Origin: Ectobius pallidus
Lineage: Eukaryota > Arthropoda > Insecta > Blattodea > Ectobiidae
NCBI GenBank assembly: GCA_964059195.1
Contig: CAXKWD010000001.1
Coordinates: 219,054,484-219,118,483, forward strand
Direction of reading: 5' to 3'
Length of the DNA: 64,000 nt
Shown in pieces: positions 52,624 to 63,724 of this stretch. The notes under the pieces were generated by a model. It saw nothing but the letters and a program-made list of their open reading frames with translations, was not told the origin of the DNA and searched no databases. The translations under genes were made by a program, and so were the position numbers. The first letter of the stretch is position 1; each line of letters opens with the position of its first letter.

Positions 52624-53659
52624 TTTGATTTTATGAATATAAAGTCCACCTATGCTCAATATGTAAGAAAATTGTTAGACACCTAACCTATTTAAAAAGA
52701 AAATCCCTTTAGGCAAGCCTACAGGCTGAGGTAAATTTCGAAATGCTTTTGGTTTAATTTATTGTCGCTGCGTAGCACTCTTCTTCTTTAGCCTTGGCAT
52801 GACAAACCCGCAATAATAACTGCAAAAAAGAGGAAAGAGCACTTTTTCAAACATTCAAATATCGCCTTATATGAGAACTATCGAGAAACTAGTAATTGAT
52901 TTGTAGAGTACTCATCAAGAGCTTTTCAACGATACCCCATAAGACGTAGTTTAAAAAAATTCGAATTTCCATCCAACCACCCCCACCCCCACCCCCACTC
53001 GTACCCCCAAAACCTCCGAATCGTTGGTGCCACTGTGAACTCCATAGGGAGTACTCTAATTTATTCAAACAAAGTCTCCCTCTATACTTCATAGGGGCCG
53101 CGATATAAATGTTTTAAAATTTCAACCCCCTCCCCCGACCACCCCCTTGGGCAAATTTTGCTCATTAACGAATTTGTCCGAACTATTGGGCCTAGAAATA
53201 ACATTATAAAATTTGGTTCATATATCTTCAAAATTACGGCCACTATCGTGATATATATATCACAATTTTTATTTTTATTTTATTTTTATTTTTTTGAACA
53301 GGCTGTGGTTTCGTACTTAGGGAGGCATTTAAACGTAAAGATATGAAAGAATTTTTCGAAAGTCGTGACATGGTATCGATTGCAATAGGTAGACTTTTTT
53401 TCGAAATCTACCTAAAAAAAACTTAATTTATCCTATGACATTTTACCTCGTATAAAAGCAGCATAAGCTACTAGTTTATAAATATATATAAAAAACTTAC
53501 GTACATATCATACAATAGTCATAACCCATTCTTAACACAATTAAAAATATGTTTAAAGTCCTTAAAAATGCCAGTCTTTATTTTTTTAAATAAATTAGGT
53601 GTCTAAAAATTTTCTTACATACTGAGCATAGGTGTACTTTATATTCATAAAATCAAATT
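52624..53659. mobile_element. Foldback MITE with about 75-bp arms, hosting HLE-2
   Basis: The arm 52624-52697 (TTTTGATTTTATGAATATAA, CACCTATGCTCAATATGTAA, GACACCTAA) is matched in reverse by 53584-53659. HLE-2 copy 3 (52704-53414) lies between, next to the left arm. The superfamily is unknown. Confidence 0.7.
52704..53414 (-). mobile_element. HLE-2 copy 3 (reverse)
   Basis: The ends TCCCTTTAGGCAAGCCTACA and CGAAATCTACCT, C-rich tract at 52978-52998 and the shared CAACGATACCCCATAAGACG block. It is about 710 bp, shorter than copies 1 and 2 by a deletion near the hairpin-distal end. Confidence 0.78.
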
Positions 53660-53702
53660 ATACAGCTCAGTAAGAAGATGAAAATAATTGAAACATAAAA
53701 GT

Positions 53703-53845
53703 AGCCTATTGTGCCCGCCTGTAGATCCGGGATTCGTGATTTCAAACCTGGCCGAGGTCGAAAGTCTTCGTGTCACATTCCCAGAATAGGGTTGAATGGC
53801 GGGCTCAGGTAAGCGCGGCAGTGAACCTTCGGGTTCCATAAAATA
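53703..53845 (-). repeat. SINE-6, tRNA-like head
   Basis: CCCGCCTGTAGATCCGGGAT and GATTTCAAACCTGGCCGAGG resemble the SINE-5 head region (CCTCCGGATCTAGAGGCGGG at 12165). The body GTCGAAAGTCTTCGTGTCAC is not seen elsewhere in the window. Single copy, orientation uncertain. Confidence 0.4.
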
Positions 53846-53894
53846 GGTAATTTTCCTTTAGCTTGCTGTGGAATCGTCTATCGCCACTGATAAG

Positions 53895-54559
53895 TAGACC
53901 TGGGATTTTAGGCTGTAAAAAAATTAGTTTTAGGCACCCAAAATAGGCTTTTAAACAGGTAAATAGGCTTTTAAAAGAGAAAATAGGCACTTAAAATAAG
54001 CTTTAAAACATGTAAATAGACTTTACCATAGACTTTAAAATACTACAATATGCTCTTAAACTGTGAAGTGATCTTTTTTTACTGTAAAAACGTGGTATAC
54101 CTATTCTCAACAGAAATAATTGCAAAATTTAGACAGAATTCAAAATATATGTTTGGATTATATGAAAAATTGACACAGTATGTCCCTTCTTACTATATAT
54201 ACCTGTTACTTGTTTTGAGCGAATCCTCCCCGGTCAGTCAGCATTCCTTTGGCGACAATTGTTTGGGAAAATTAAGTTTCTGTGAAAAACCCACCCTCGT
54301 CTGTTCTGCTCTTTATTCAGGGATGTCCATTAAATGATTGTAAAAGTTACATAAGTATCTATTTTATTTGAAATGTACAAAATAGGCAGAATAGGCAAGA
54401 AAATAATAAAAATAGGCTCCAAAGAACCAAATAGGCATTTTAGGGCACTAAAAACTCTAAAAACGTAAGTGATATATCATGAAATTTCAACATATTTTAA
54501 AAATTTCATGTTATTTGATAAGGAATAAAATATGCATTTGTCTTAAAATCCCAGGTCTA
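53895..54559 (+). mobile_element. hAT-A element copy without Helitron
   Basis: The ends TAGACCTGGGATTTTAGGC and TTAAAATCCCAGGTCTA, flanks CTGATAAG and GTGATGAG (6 of 8). It serves as the empty-site reference for Helitron-1 copy A. Confidence 0.87.
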
Positions 54560-54567
54560 GTGATGAG

Positions 54568-55264
54568 TAAGTCTTTCCTCCCCCATGCGCGCAACATGTC
54601 CAGCCCATTTCCTATTATTAATGCGAACGTTACATGGTAATAAACTAAGTTACTCTCCTCATAAACTCCGGAGTACAAAATTTAATCTCCAGTATATTTT
54701 TCACAATAAACTCTCGCAGAGAAATTCCGGTGGATCCATATTAAGCCGAGAATTTCACAGCCACACCCGTGATTGTTAATGAGGCAATCAAGAAATGTAA
54801 TTCATTATGAAAGCACTTATTCTTTAAAGCAGTTCATTAATATGCTACAAATGTAAATATTAGATAATATATCACGATGGCCTGGTATTGCAAGAAGTCT
54901 GTGGTGAAATGGAAAAACAGTTGCGAAACAAGACGCGTGTTTGCCGTTTGCACAAACCAAAATCCAGGTTCAGTGGTTACTACGCATGCGTGATACTGAG
55001 TTTTACATCAATCGAATATTCAGTTTTATTAACTTGTTATTTTGAATCTTAAACATTTTCAACAGAACTCTCCGTCCATGTAAAGTTCTGTTTTAAAATA
55101 ATAATAAAAAATAAAAATAAAATAGGCTAAAAAAAATGAAATTAAAAGAAAGGTTCAAGCCCGTTATTATTATTATTGAGGATATCACCAGATGTCTCTG
55201 TCGTTCTCTTCCCTTTCGTACAAATAAGTATTTGTCCATTTCCTTAATTTTAACCACTACAATA
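54568..55264. other. unassigned
   Basis: Mixed composition. No match elsewhere in the window and no coding feature recognised. Confidence 0.4.
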
Positions 55265-55719
55265 GTATATTGCGATACAAGTGCCGTAAGGTACGTTTAC
55301 GGGTCGAGGAAACAGATGCGCCTCGGGTTTTTAAGTTTTCGAGACCCGTAAATGCCTTTACGGCCCCTGTGTTGCATGCTATTTTTTGCACGATGATTAT
55401 TTATATCAATTTAATTATATTAATTGTGATATTACCTGAAAATATTATCTATATACAGTCTTGAAGAATGGTGCTTATTTCAGAAAGGGATTCGCATTTG
55501 TTATTGTTTATGGCAACCGAATATTTGTCCTGGGGGCCGTGTCCATAATGGCTTTTATTATGAAGTGTATCGTAATGAATTATGACGTGGCGCTTGGACC
55601 GTAAGTAATTTAACCTCATCGCAACGCCCTTAGCAACACGATTGTGTGGGAATGTCAACTTACGATCCATGTAAACAACTTTCGTAAGTAACACTTACTA
55701 GCTAAGGAGTGCAAAAATA
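55265..55719 (+). mobile_element. HLE-3 hairpin MITE copy 2
   Basis: It begins GTATATTGCGATACAAGTGC then CGTAAGG, includes a decayed hairpin to about 55372, the subterminal TTTTTTGCACGATGATTATT, and ends GAGTGCAAAAAT. It is homologous to 8881-9382 (reverse) and 60470-61645. The 81-residue reverse frame is spurious. Confidence 0.72.
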
Positions 55720-56514
55720 CTATTATTCCTACTACTGCTATTATCTGGTATATATTGATCACTTAAATTCGAAAAAATATTTCAGCATTACTGTAGCGTA
55801 GTGGTTGAGACGCTGCGCTACATTTCATGTAATGCAATTATATGGAAAATATAGGATGAAAATGTGTGCAATTTTAGTCGTCCATGGTACACGATCGAAT
55901 CTGACGGTTTGTAGACATTTGGACCAAAAGTATGATGGTGGGACATCGGCTTTAAAAATCGTCTCCTAAAAAGCGTACAAAATGGATTATGTAGTCATGT
56001 TCATCTCACAATCAGGAGAGACGATTGGAATAGACGTAAATAAATCGGCCATACAAATAGCGAAGAGAAAATCCATTTCTGAGAATCTTGCAATGAACAA
56101 ACACACAGAGTAATAAGTTGCAGGGGGCCTTGTCACTCTTCCAGCAAACTCAATAATAAATCACACCTCAGCGATGTCAGTTGTTATGACTTTTATGTTA
56201 GCACTAGGTAATTGGTTGCCAGATGAAAATGCAATTTGTGTGTGTTCTGTAATGATGATCAGGAAATATGGTCACTTTGTCTCAAAGTTTATTTCTTCGT
56301 TATATACAAATATTCTTCAGGGTTTTCCCAGTTTTGTCTATTCGAAATTCCAACGTAGACTATCTATTATATAAGCTGCAATTTCCGAAGAGCCGAAGCA
56401 TTTTGATTGGCTGTCGCGGGCAACCAATCAGAGGCCGAGCTACCCCAAAGAAGTAAATGAATTGCACTTTTGAAAGCTAATACGGGGTATTAGTTATCAC
56501 TAGGACAAGGCATT
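55720..56514. other. unassigned, with a SINE-3 head fragment
   Basis: Bases 55792-55838 (TGTAGCGTAGTGGTTGAGAC) are the A-box end of SINE-3 in plus orientation, cut before the B box. The rest is unrecognised. Confidence 0.45.
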
Positions 56515-57115
56515 TAATGACCATAAAGTAGTGACAAAATAAAAATAAATAATGCATAATAAAATGCAAAATAAAAAATGCATTTATGACCTAAAATTAG
56601 TAAAAAGAAACTACAAAATTAAAAATAGACCAAGAAATGTACCATTATCAATTATAATTAGTTTTTTAAAGTAATGAATTGCATTGAAGCCCATTTAATG
56701 GATGACAGTATGTTATATATGAATTTACAATGTAACACACTTATTTTGATACTAAAGAAGTAAGTAAATTATACTTCTTGGACACCCTTAGCGAATAAGA
56801 AATTCTTTCTGAACTGGCATGCCCATCAAATTGGCACTAGCAAATATGTGCCATTTAAAAAGATATAAAATAGTTCTTTATTGCTACAAGTCAAACTGCT
56901 GTGGTGTTTACAATAAACCTGAATTAAAATTAACTATGAACACTTGGCGGAGATTCTCAAATAAAAATGATTGTCTGTTGTCTGAAAGTAACGATTTGTA
57001 CATGGAAAAGCTCCTCTCTACCTCCACTGAAACATAACCTGACATGCCAAAAATGATCTAAAAATTACCAAAAAATGACCTATGTCTGAAAAATGACAAA
57101 AAAATGCAAAATAAA
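56515..57115 (-). mobile_element. hAT-C-related element (reverse)
   Basis: Reverse-complement homology to 35945-36300 (TTCTTTCTGAACTGGCATGC then CCATCAAATTG) embedded in AAAATGACC-type runs. The termini are not resolved. Confidence 0.5.
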
Positions 57116-57187
57116 GCAATAACAAATTGCCAATATTCAATCAATTATTTCATAATACGTATTAGTAGACCTAGGCCTATATATTCG

Positions 57188-57501
57188 AGCCTCTTTCGTT
57201 CTCTGTCATTTCTTGAGGTGTATGAAAAGATGAAAATCACTGGGAACGAGGTTCGGGCTGTAGAGTGGATTTTTAAACACCTCTCAGCAAGTCTTTGCAA
57301 AAGTTCGGCTAGGAAGAGTTTAAACATCCACTCTACAGCCCGGACTTCGCTCCCAATGATTTTCATCTTTTCATAAACCTCAAGAAATAGCAGGGAATGA
57401 CAGAGAAGAGGAAATGGTTGCCACACGGTGGTTCAAACCGAAGGCGGCAGAATTCTACGACACAAGCATTAAAAAGTTGGTCACACGGTATGACAAATGT
57501 C
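57188..57501. mobile_element. Mariner-derived foldback M2, left part
   Basis: The arms about 57195-57280 and 57305-57410 are inverted repeats sharing CTCTGTCATTTCTTGAGG and GGGCTGTAGAGTGGAT, the same layout as M1. The sequence then reads toward GACAAATGTC and is cut by hAT-G. The remainder resumes at 62641. Confidence 0.72.
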
Positions 57502-57930
57502 TAGGGGCCGTATTTTTTGGTAACAACGATAAGCGCGAAATTTTATAAAACAACCTCCCTTAGCTATATTTAGCTTTTATATGCTTAAAATACCAATATG
57601 AACCAAATTGAATCCACGAAATATCGCGAAATTTACTCCATTCCGCGAAATGTGTCTATAAGCGCGAAATATGCCCCTTCTGTCCGTAAAGTGAGAAATG
57701 AGCACGAAAATGTGCCTTAAAATCACAATATTGTGTTTTGGTGTACTGCATTTTTTATTTCTTAGCAGCATGCTTAGAGTGTAGAATGTTTGATACTTGT
57801 ATTCAACAGATTTCGTCTTTTATCCTCAGTGGTATGGTTGTCACTTCTGTTTGCAAATGGCTATCTGATGGTGTTTAGTAAAAATTACGGTAATATTTAT
57901 CGTAATTATATTTGAACATTAACTCTAATC

Positions 57931-57999
57931 ATGTCTAAATCGAAAGTTACTTCAGTTCATACAAGGGCAGAAGAATATAGAAATGAGGGGGGGTGTTAG
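57931..57999 (+). pseudogene. hAT-G transposase N-terminus, copy 1
   Basis: An ATG-initiated frame reads M-S-K-S-K-V-T-S-V-H-T-R-A-E-E-Y-R-N, then stops after a run of seven G. The H-T-R-A-E-E-Y stretch recalls the start of the BED-finger region in CGGBP1-like hAT proteins (recognition from memory, tentative). It is followed by degraded coding sequence and no catalytic part. An identical copy lies at 62427-62495. Confidence 0.4.
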
Positions 58000-58240
58000 T
58001 TCATGTGAATAAAGAAGCAAAGTTTATCATTGCGCAATGTCCCAATGTAGTATAAAGTAATTTATTTCACGAAATACCCACCGAAATAGAAGGAAGTTAA
58101 CACCGAAATCAGCCATTCAGGGCCCTAACAATACAGCATAATTAAAGAACATAAAAGCACAATATGGAAGATTCACTGCTTGTTTAAACGCTAGCAATAG
58201 AATCAATGCAAAATTTCCAGCAACATCTTATTTTCAGCTG

Positions 58241-58951
58241 TTTTTAGGTAGATTCCGAAGAAAAATCTACCTATTGCAATCGATACCATGTCATGACTTT
58301 CGAAAAATTCTTTCATATCTTTACGTTTCATGCCTCCCTAAGTACGAAACCACCGCCTGTTCCAAAAAAAATATTTGTGATATATATATTATATATATAT
58401 ATACTATATATAATATATATATCTTTACACGATAGCGGCCGTAATTTTGAAGATATTTGAACCAAATTAGGCCTATTAGTTCGGACAAGTTCATTAATGA
58501 GCAAAATTGGCCCAAAGGGATGGTCGGGGGAGGGGGTTGAAATATTAAAACATTTATATCTCGGCCCCTATGAAGTATAGAGGAAAACTTTGTTTGAATA
58601 AATTAGAGTACTCCCTATGGAGTTCACAGTGACACCAACGATTCGGAGGTTTTGGGGGTACGAGTGGGGGTGGGGGTTCGGGGGATGGAAATTCGAAATT
58701 TTTGAAACTACGTCTTGTGGGGTATCGTTGAAAAGCTCTTGATGAGTATTCTACAAATCAATAACTAGTTTCTTGATAGTTCTCATATAAGGCGAGATTT
58801 GAATGTTTGAAAAAGTGCTCTTTCCTCTTTTTTGCAGTTATTATTGCGGGTTTGTCATGCCAAGGCAAAAGAAGAAGAGTGCTATGCAGCGACAATAAAT
58901 TAAACCAAAAGCACTTCGAAATCTACCTCAGCATGTAGGCTTGCCTAAAGG
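58241..58951 (+). mobile_element. HLE-2 copy 4
   Basis: The hairpin AGGTAGATTCCGAAGAAAAA then TCTACCT at the left, ACTTCGAAATCTACCTCAGC then ATGTAGGCTTGCCTAAAGG at the right. A (TA)n tract (58379-58425) and G-rich tract (58662-58684) are internal. Confidence 0.8.
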
Positions 58952-58958
58952 AATTTTT

Positions 58959-59288
58959 ATACTCCTTTTTAGCTACGACGCTATTTAAGGAGTTCAGGAT
59001 CTGTGTCTGTGCAGTAGGGTAGGCCATGGAACTATTGATTGCCAATTATTTTCTATTGTTAGCGTATTTTATGGAGTAAATTTCAACTGATATTAATTTA
59101 AATGGATGTGATACTAGATGAAATGGTGAAGATCATTCGTGGAATGTAAATATCCAATTCGGCATTTGCTTTTAGAACTGGGGAAACCATGAAAAAACCC
59201 GTGTCAAATTGGCCAGCTACGGCGTTTGAACCTGCGACCTCCCGAATGCGAGTACAAGACGTTACCATCTCTGCCACCTCGCTCAGTA
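58959..59288 (-). repeat. SINE-1 copy (reverse, full)
   Basis: Tail ATACTCCTTTTTAGC at the left, head with CGAGGTGGCAGAGATGGTAA (minus) at the right and B box about 59225-59240 on minus (GGTTCAAACGCCG). Confidence 0.87.
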
Positions 59289-59457
59289 ATAGAATTGTAT
59301 TAATTGCTTCAACTGAAAAATATGGATGTATGTTTTGAAGCGAAACTTCTTTAGGCGCGCTAGGAGTAAATCGAGAGCTAACACAAATTTGCTTTACGAA
59401 CAAAATTGTCACGAACTGTGACGAACTGCACAGAAAACAATCAAGTCAAGTCAAGGT

Positions 59458-59780
59458 TTATCCAAAATTTAAAATATCAAAAATCCAAAATTTAAAAAAA
59501 TAAAAAACCAAGTATCCAAAATTTAAAAATCCAAAAATAAAAAAAAATAAAAAATATAAAAAATACGGGACCGCGCGGAGGAAAGGTATCAGACATTGAG
59601 TGGGGGGCTATTACTGCTTCGAGCTAGTGGCGTGGTGAGCCCTTCACCAACATAAAAAATCCAAAATTAAAAAATAAAAAATCCCAAAATTAAAGAATTC
59701 GAAGATCCAAAATTTAAAAAATCCAGAAATCCAAAATTTTAAAAATCCAACAATCCAACATTTAAAAATCCAAAAAGTTT
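59458..59780 (+). repeat. AT array interrupted by a GC-rich insert
   Basis: Tandem ATCCAAAATTTAAAAA motifs like 13516-13760, broken at about 59569-59650 by an unrelated segment beginning CGGGACCGCGCGGAGG. Confidence 0.75.
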
Positions 59781-59787
59781 TCCCTAT

Positions 59788-60063
59788 GTAGACCATGGAG
59801 GCCCAGAGGGTTCCAGGAGGTTGAGGCTCCCAGATATTAGACATACGGAAAGTGAAGGTTGTAAGGTTGTCAGCCTTACTCACCGGCCGCCTTTACCCCC
59901 AGGATTGCTCCTGGTACTCAATTCTGTTTGAGGCTGAGTCGGCCACAGTTCACCAGAAGGATTAGGCCAATTGGATAACTCCAATGAAGTCATCGGGGAT
60001 CGAACCCGCGACCTTCCGGTTTGTAGCGCAGCGCCTCAACCACTACGCTACGGCGTACCCCTA
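59788..60063 (-). repeat. SINE-3 copy 2 (reverse)
   Basis: Head on minus GTAGCGTAGTGGTTGAGGCG with B box GGTCGCGGGTTCGATCCCCG, body CTCAGCCTCAAACAGAATTG, end CTGGAACCCTCTGGGC. It closely resembles 38163-38457. Confidence 0.87.
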
Positions 60064-60469
60064 TTATTAAAATACTACCAAAAAATACTTTTTAAATGTT
60101 GCTCACTGAAGCCAGTACATTTGTGATAGAAAAAGTAGCATTACATTTTGTGATTTTGTCACATTTAACCCCATTGTACCGGTAAAGGAAATCGTCAGTG
60201 AACTACATATTATAGGATATATTATGCTTAAATTTAAAAACTATAATTTTCCAAACGTTTTAACCAGAAATTAACTGTGGAACAAAATACTCTAAAACTC
60301 ACTAATGGAATTCACTGAAATATTATACAAATTAATTGATACGGTACCAGTACTGGTAAATAGAACAGAAATTTCGAAGTGACCACCTTTAAATGCCCAG
60401 AATATGATTTTGGGGGATTAAGGATCTGGATAAAATAAGTTTTAAAAGCATAATACACTAAAGTTATAG

Positions 60470-61645
60470 TATATTGCGATACAAGTGCCGTAAGCGATGC
60501 ATACGGATCGAGGAAAAAGTTTGAAAAAAAACGAGGCGTTCGCGCCGAGTTTTTTCAATTTTCCGAGATCCGTTATGCACTTACGGCACGAGTATTGTCT
60601 GCTATTTTTTGCACGATGATTATTTATATGCATTTATTAAAATTAATTGAGATATTACCTGAAAATATTATGTATATACATTATTGAAGATGGATGTTTA
60701 TTTCAGAAAGTGATTTGCATTTGTTGTTGTTTATGGGAACCGAATATTTGTGCTGGGGGGCTTGTCCATAAAGGCTTGTATTATGAGTAGACTTCGGATT
60801 TTAGGTAAAAACCTATTTTAATCCTTAAGGGATATATGGACGAAAACTTGTATATGCACGTTTCATAAGTGGCTATGCCTAAAACTGATACTTTTATAGG
60901 ACCTAAAACAGCCTGCCTTTTTGCTTGTTTTTCCTCTAAAGTTCAAAATAAGTTATTTTTTGTTATAAATTCTAGCATTTATTTTCAGTTCGTACTAAAT
61001 TTTTAGCTCGGAATGTGCAGTGCATGACACATTTATGACATGCTTAGGCTAAATAGTAAGGAATGTTTCGTCTTCAGTAGAAACATTCCTTGGTATTCCC
61101 AAGAAAATGTAGTGTTTTTACTCCCGCACTCCCACATCCAGTATATTAAAAAAAAGTAGTTCTTTGAATCACTGAGGGATGGTTGAATATGCTAGCGTGC
61201 GTAGCTTCTGGACGCAGGGATTAGGTATTCACTTTTATGGTAGTAATACAGTCCCTAGTAATAGGTCTATATATTTTTGTTTACCATAGGCCTATATCTG
61301 TGTTTTATCATGATTATTGATTAATGGTGACTTCAATAAATATATAATTCTGCATTGTAATTGAGATATTTCAGAAGATTGGCAACTTAACGATATTATA
61401 AGAGACTATTTTATGATTTTTAGAACCTATTTTCCAATTTTTAGAGCCTATTTTAGGTGCCTAAAACAGCATTTTAGCGACCTAAAAGTCCGAAGTCTAA
61501 TTATGAGGTGTGGCGTAAGTAAATTCTTTCCGCACGGAAATTTGTTTTGTTTCCATAGCAACATGATTGCGTTTGGGAATGCCAACTTACGATCCACGGC
61601 AACAATATTCGTAAGTACCACTAATTAAATAAGTCGTGCAAAAAA
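60470..61645 (+). mobile_element. HLE-3 hairpin MITE copy 3, hosting hAT-B
   Basis: The hairpin GTGCCGTAAGCG...CACTTACGGCAC (about 60484-60590) is followed by the subterminal TTTTTTGCACGATG and the body, which is interrupted at 60788 by hAT-B and continues at 61508 to GTCGTGCAAAAAAT. Confidence 0.78.
60788..61499 (-). mobile_element. hAT-B element copy 2
   Basis: The ends TAGACTTCGGATTTTAGGTA and ACCTAAAAGTCCGAAGTCTA, flanked by a perfect 8-bp duplication ATTATGAG (60780-60787, 61500-61507). Reversed relative to 2136-2879. The 712 bp have no transposase. Confidence 0.93.
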
Positions 61646-62396
61646 TAAAAACATAAAAATAATAATAATAATATTAATAATAATAAAAAATAATAATAAA
61701 TAAAAGCACAATGTGTAATATAAAGCATAATTTTTGGAATATTCATTGCTTGTTTGAAATCTAACAATGGAATCAATACAAAAGTTAATATTTCCAGCAA
61801 CAATGGGCATCTTATATGTTTGAACAGTTTTATGGTCAGTGCGCAATCTGAATCAAAGCAGTTCACATCTAGCGACCATCTGCATGCCAAAAATCAAAAG
61901 ATTGCGAGGAGAGGAAATACCTTCCATAAGAAACACACGAACAATTCGATTGTTGTGGAAAACAGTATTCAATTGTGAAATTAATTCAAGATGGCCTTGC
62001 TCGGTTGTTATCTTGATTCATTTGTTTACGATTCGCAGAGATCTGATTTACACACAAAGGGATCATGAATGCACGCCTAAATGGGAAAACATTGAATGAT
62101 TTGGACGAAACTCACTACGCGGGTTTTTTTTTTGGGGGGGGGCTAGGGAACTCGAATTAACATTAAGGGAGACATACAGCTTTCGATGCTGAAAAATAGG
62201 TGAAGTTTAATGATTTTTTTTCTCAGCAATGAATTGTTCTGTAACCTTTCAATCTGGCATGCTCTATATTGACTAGTTTTACAATTGCATACTATTTTCA
62301 GAATTATTCTTAATTGTATCGATAGTGGTATGGTTGGCACTTCTGTTTGCATTTGGCTATCTGATGGTGATTAGTAGAAATTATGATAATATTTCT
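61646..62396. other. hAT-G interior, degraded
   Basis: An (ATA)n run (61660-61705) is followed by sequence (AAAGCACAATGTG...CATTGCTTGTTTGAAA) homologous to 58150-58225. Bases 61840-61990 may be decayed transposase (S-S-D-H-L-H-A-K-N-Q-K in one frame), but stops and overlapping frames prevent a firm call. A G-run (62134-62143) follows. Confidence 0.4.
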
Positions 62397-62613
62397 CGTA
62401 ATTATATTTGAACATTAACTCTAATCATGTCTAAATCGAAAGTTACTTCAGTTCATACAAGGGCAGAAGAATATAGAAATGAGGGGGGGTGTTAGTTCAT
62501 GTGAATAAAGAAGCAAAGTTTATCATTGCGCAATGTCCCAATGTAGTATAAAGTAATTTATTTCACGAAATACCCACCGAAATAGAAGGAAGTTAACACC
62601 GAAATCAGCCATT
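62397..62613 (+). repeat. 217-bp perfect duplicate of 57901-58117
   Basis: By direct reading, 217 consecutive bases match 57901-58117 exactly, while the preceding about 75 bp match at only about 89%. It includes the second copy of the short transposase start (ATG at 62427). Confidence 0.85.
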
Positions 62614-62640
62614 TTATTTCACCAATAAATCAGGGCCCTA

Positions 62641-62788
62641 CAAATGTCTCAATTCCGGTGGCGAATGTGTTGAAAAATATCTGAACACTTGCTGTATCTG
62701 TTGCAATAAATATTTTCATGAAACTGTGCTTTTTTTCTTTCTTCTGTAAACGGTCTCGGGGAAACTTACTTTCTGGAAGCGCCTCGTA
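62641..62788 (+). mobile_element. Mariner foldback M2, right part
   Basis: Continues the mariner sequence interrupted at 57501: CAAATGTCTCAATTCCGGTG, GGCGAATGTGTTGAAAAAT, then a degenerate end GAAGCGCCTCGTA. It parallels 50780-50913 in M1. Confidence 0.75.
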
Positions 62789-63167
62789 CAAACTTCGGAT
62801 TTGATTCCACGTGTGTCGGGTTTAGAAACAATGCAATAAGCATGTTTAAAAAACCCTTTCATATTTCTGTAAAATAACCCATTGTAATGAACCTCCACAA
62901 AGTAATATAAGATTTTAACTGCAAAGTCACTGTGTAATTGGCGGTGTCAAGGACTGTTTTCCTCCGTTTCACAAACCAGAGGGCAATAAAAGAGCAAATG
63001 AAATTAACCTGGAAATTAGCTACCTTAAAAGTACTATACAACTGTATAATATGGCGCAGAATTCTCACTTCAGCTCCGTCGGCCGTACTCAGCAGCTCAG
63101 AAGGAGCGGTAAAGCCAGATAGTTTATTTTATTAATTTAGGTAAATTAATTTTTATTATTTAACACA
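62789..63167. other. unassigned
   Basis: Short frames on both strands overlap and have no recognised features. No repeat match is noticed. Confidence 0.4.
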
Positions 63168-63724
63168 TCTACTTCTTATACAATTCAACGGCCCTAAATA
63201 GCGTTCTCACTCTCTCCCTCACTTCGTGAGATTACGGGGATACTCGGCGATGTTCGTCTCTCGCAGTCTAAACTTTCTCGAAGAGTACAAAATTAATAAA
63301 AACGTTTTTTTATTATATATTATAATTTTATTTTTACTTACAATTTTCATAGCTCTGAACCACAAACATCTATCAAATAAAATTCACACCATATTCATCT
63401 GTCAACAAACAGTTGAGAAACGATACGTATTATCCACCGCCGTCTCGAGAATTACACACGAGTAATACAGTCTAGAAGGCAGTGGTTCACAGCTACCTTT
63501 GGAAATGCATAATCGAATCTGAGATCGTTTTCCCAGGCGGCGCTTTCTAATCGTGGAATGTACTCTAAAGCCGGAATTTTAGCTGTTTCATTAATTATTA
63601 ATGGTTTAGTTTATGAATGATTCACGTGCAAGTGTTGACAAATATAATATTTTAATAATTATTATACTCTTAATTTTTAATTTTTCAATTAATTATCGTG
63701 GGCGAAGCCGCGGGCACCTGCTAG
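63168..63724 (+). mobile_element. Helitron-2 copy 3, full length
   Basis: It starts TCTACTTCTTATACAATTC after A and ends GGGCGAAGCCGCGGGCACCT then GCTAG before T, consistent with A/T insertion. A 79-residue frame inside is spurious. Confidence 0.88.

Larger units (their letters stand above)
57502..62640 (+). mobile_element. hAT-G interval, 5.1 kb, heavily nested
   Basis: The left end TAGGGGCCGTATTTTTTGG and right end (inverse) TAGGGCCCTGATTTATTGG agree at about 17 of 23 positions. A perfect 8-bp duplication CAAATGTC (57494-57501, 62641-62648) splits a mariner C-terminal sequence. Inside are HLE-2, SINE-1, an AT array, SINE-3, HLE-3 with hAT-B, and duplicated hAT-G sequence. A second internal end-like CAGGGCCCTA occurs at 58118-58127. 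Confidence 0.75.

Noticed and set aside
57145..57426. Two overlapping frames of about 90 codons on opposite strands
   Set aside because: Mirror translations of the two arms of the mariner foldback.
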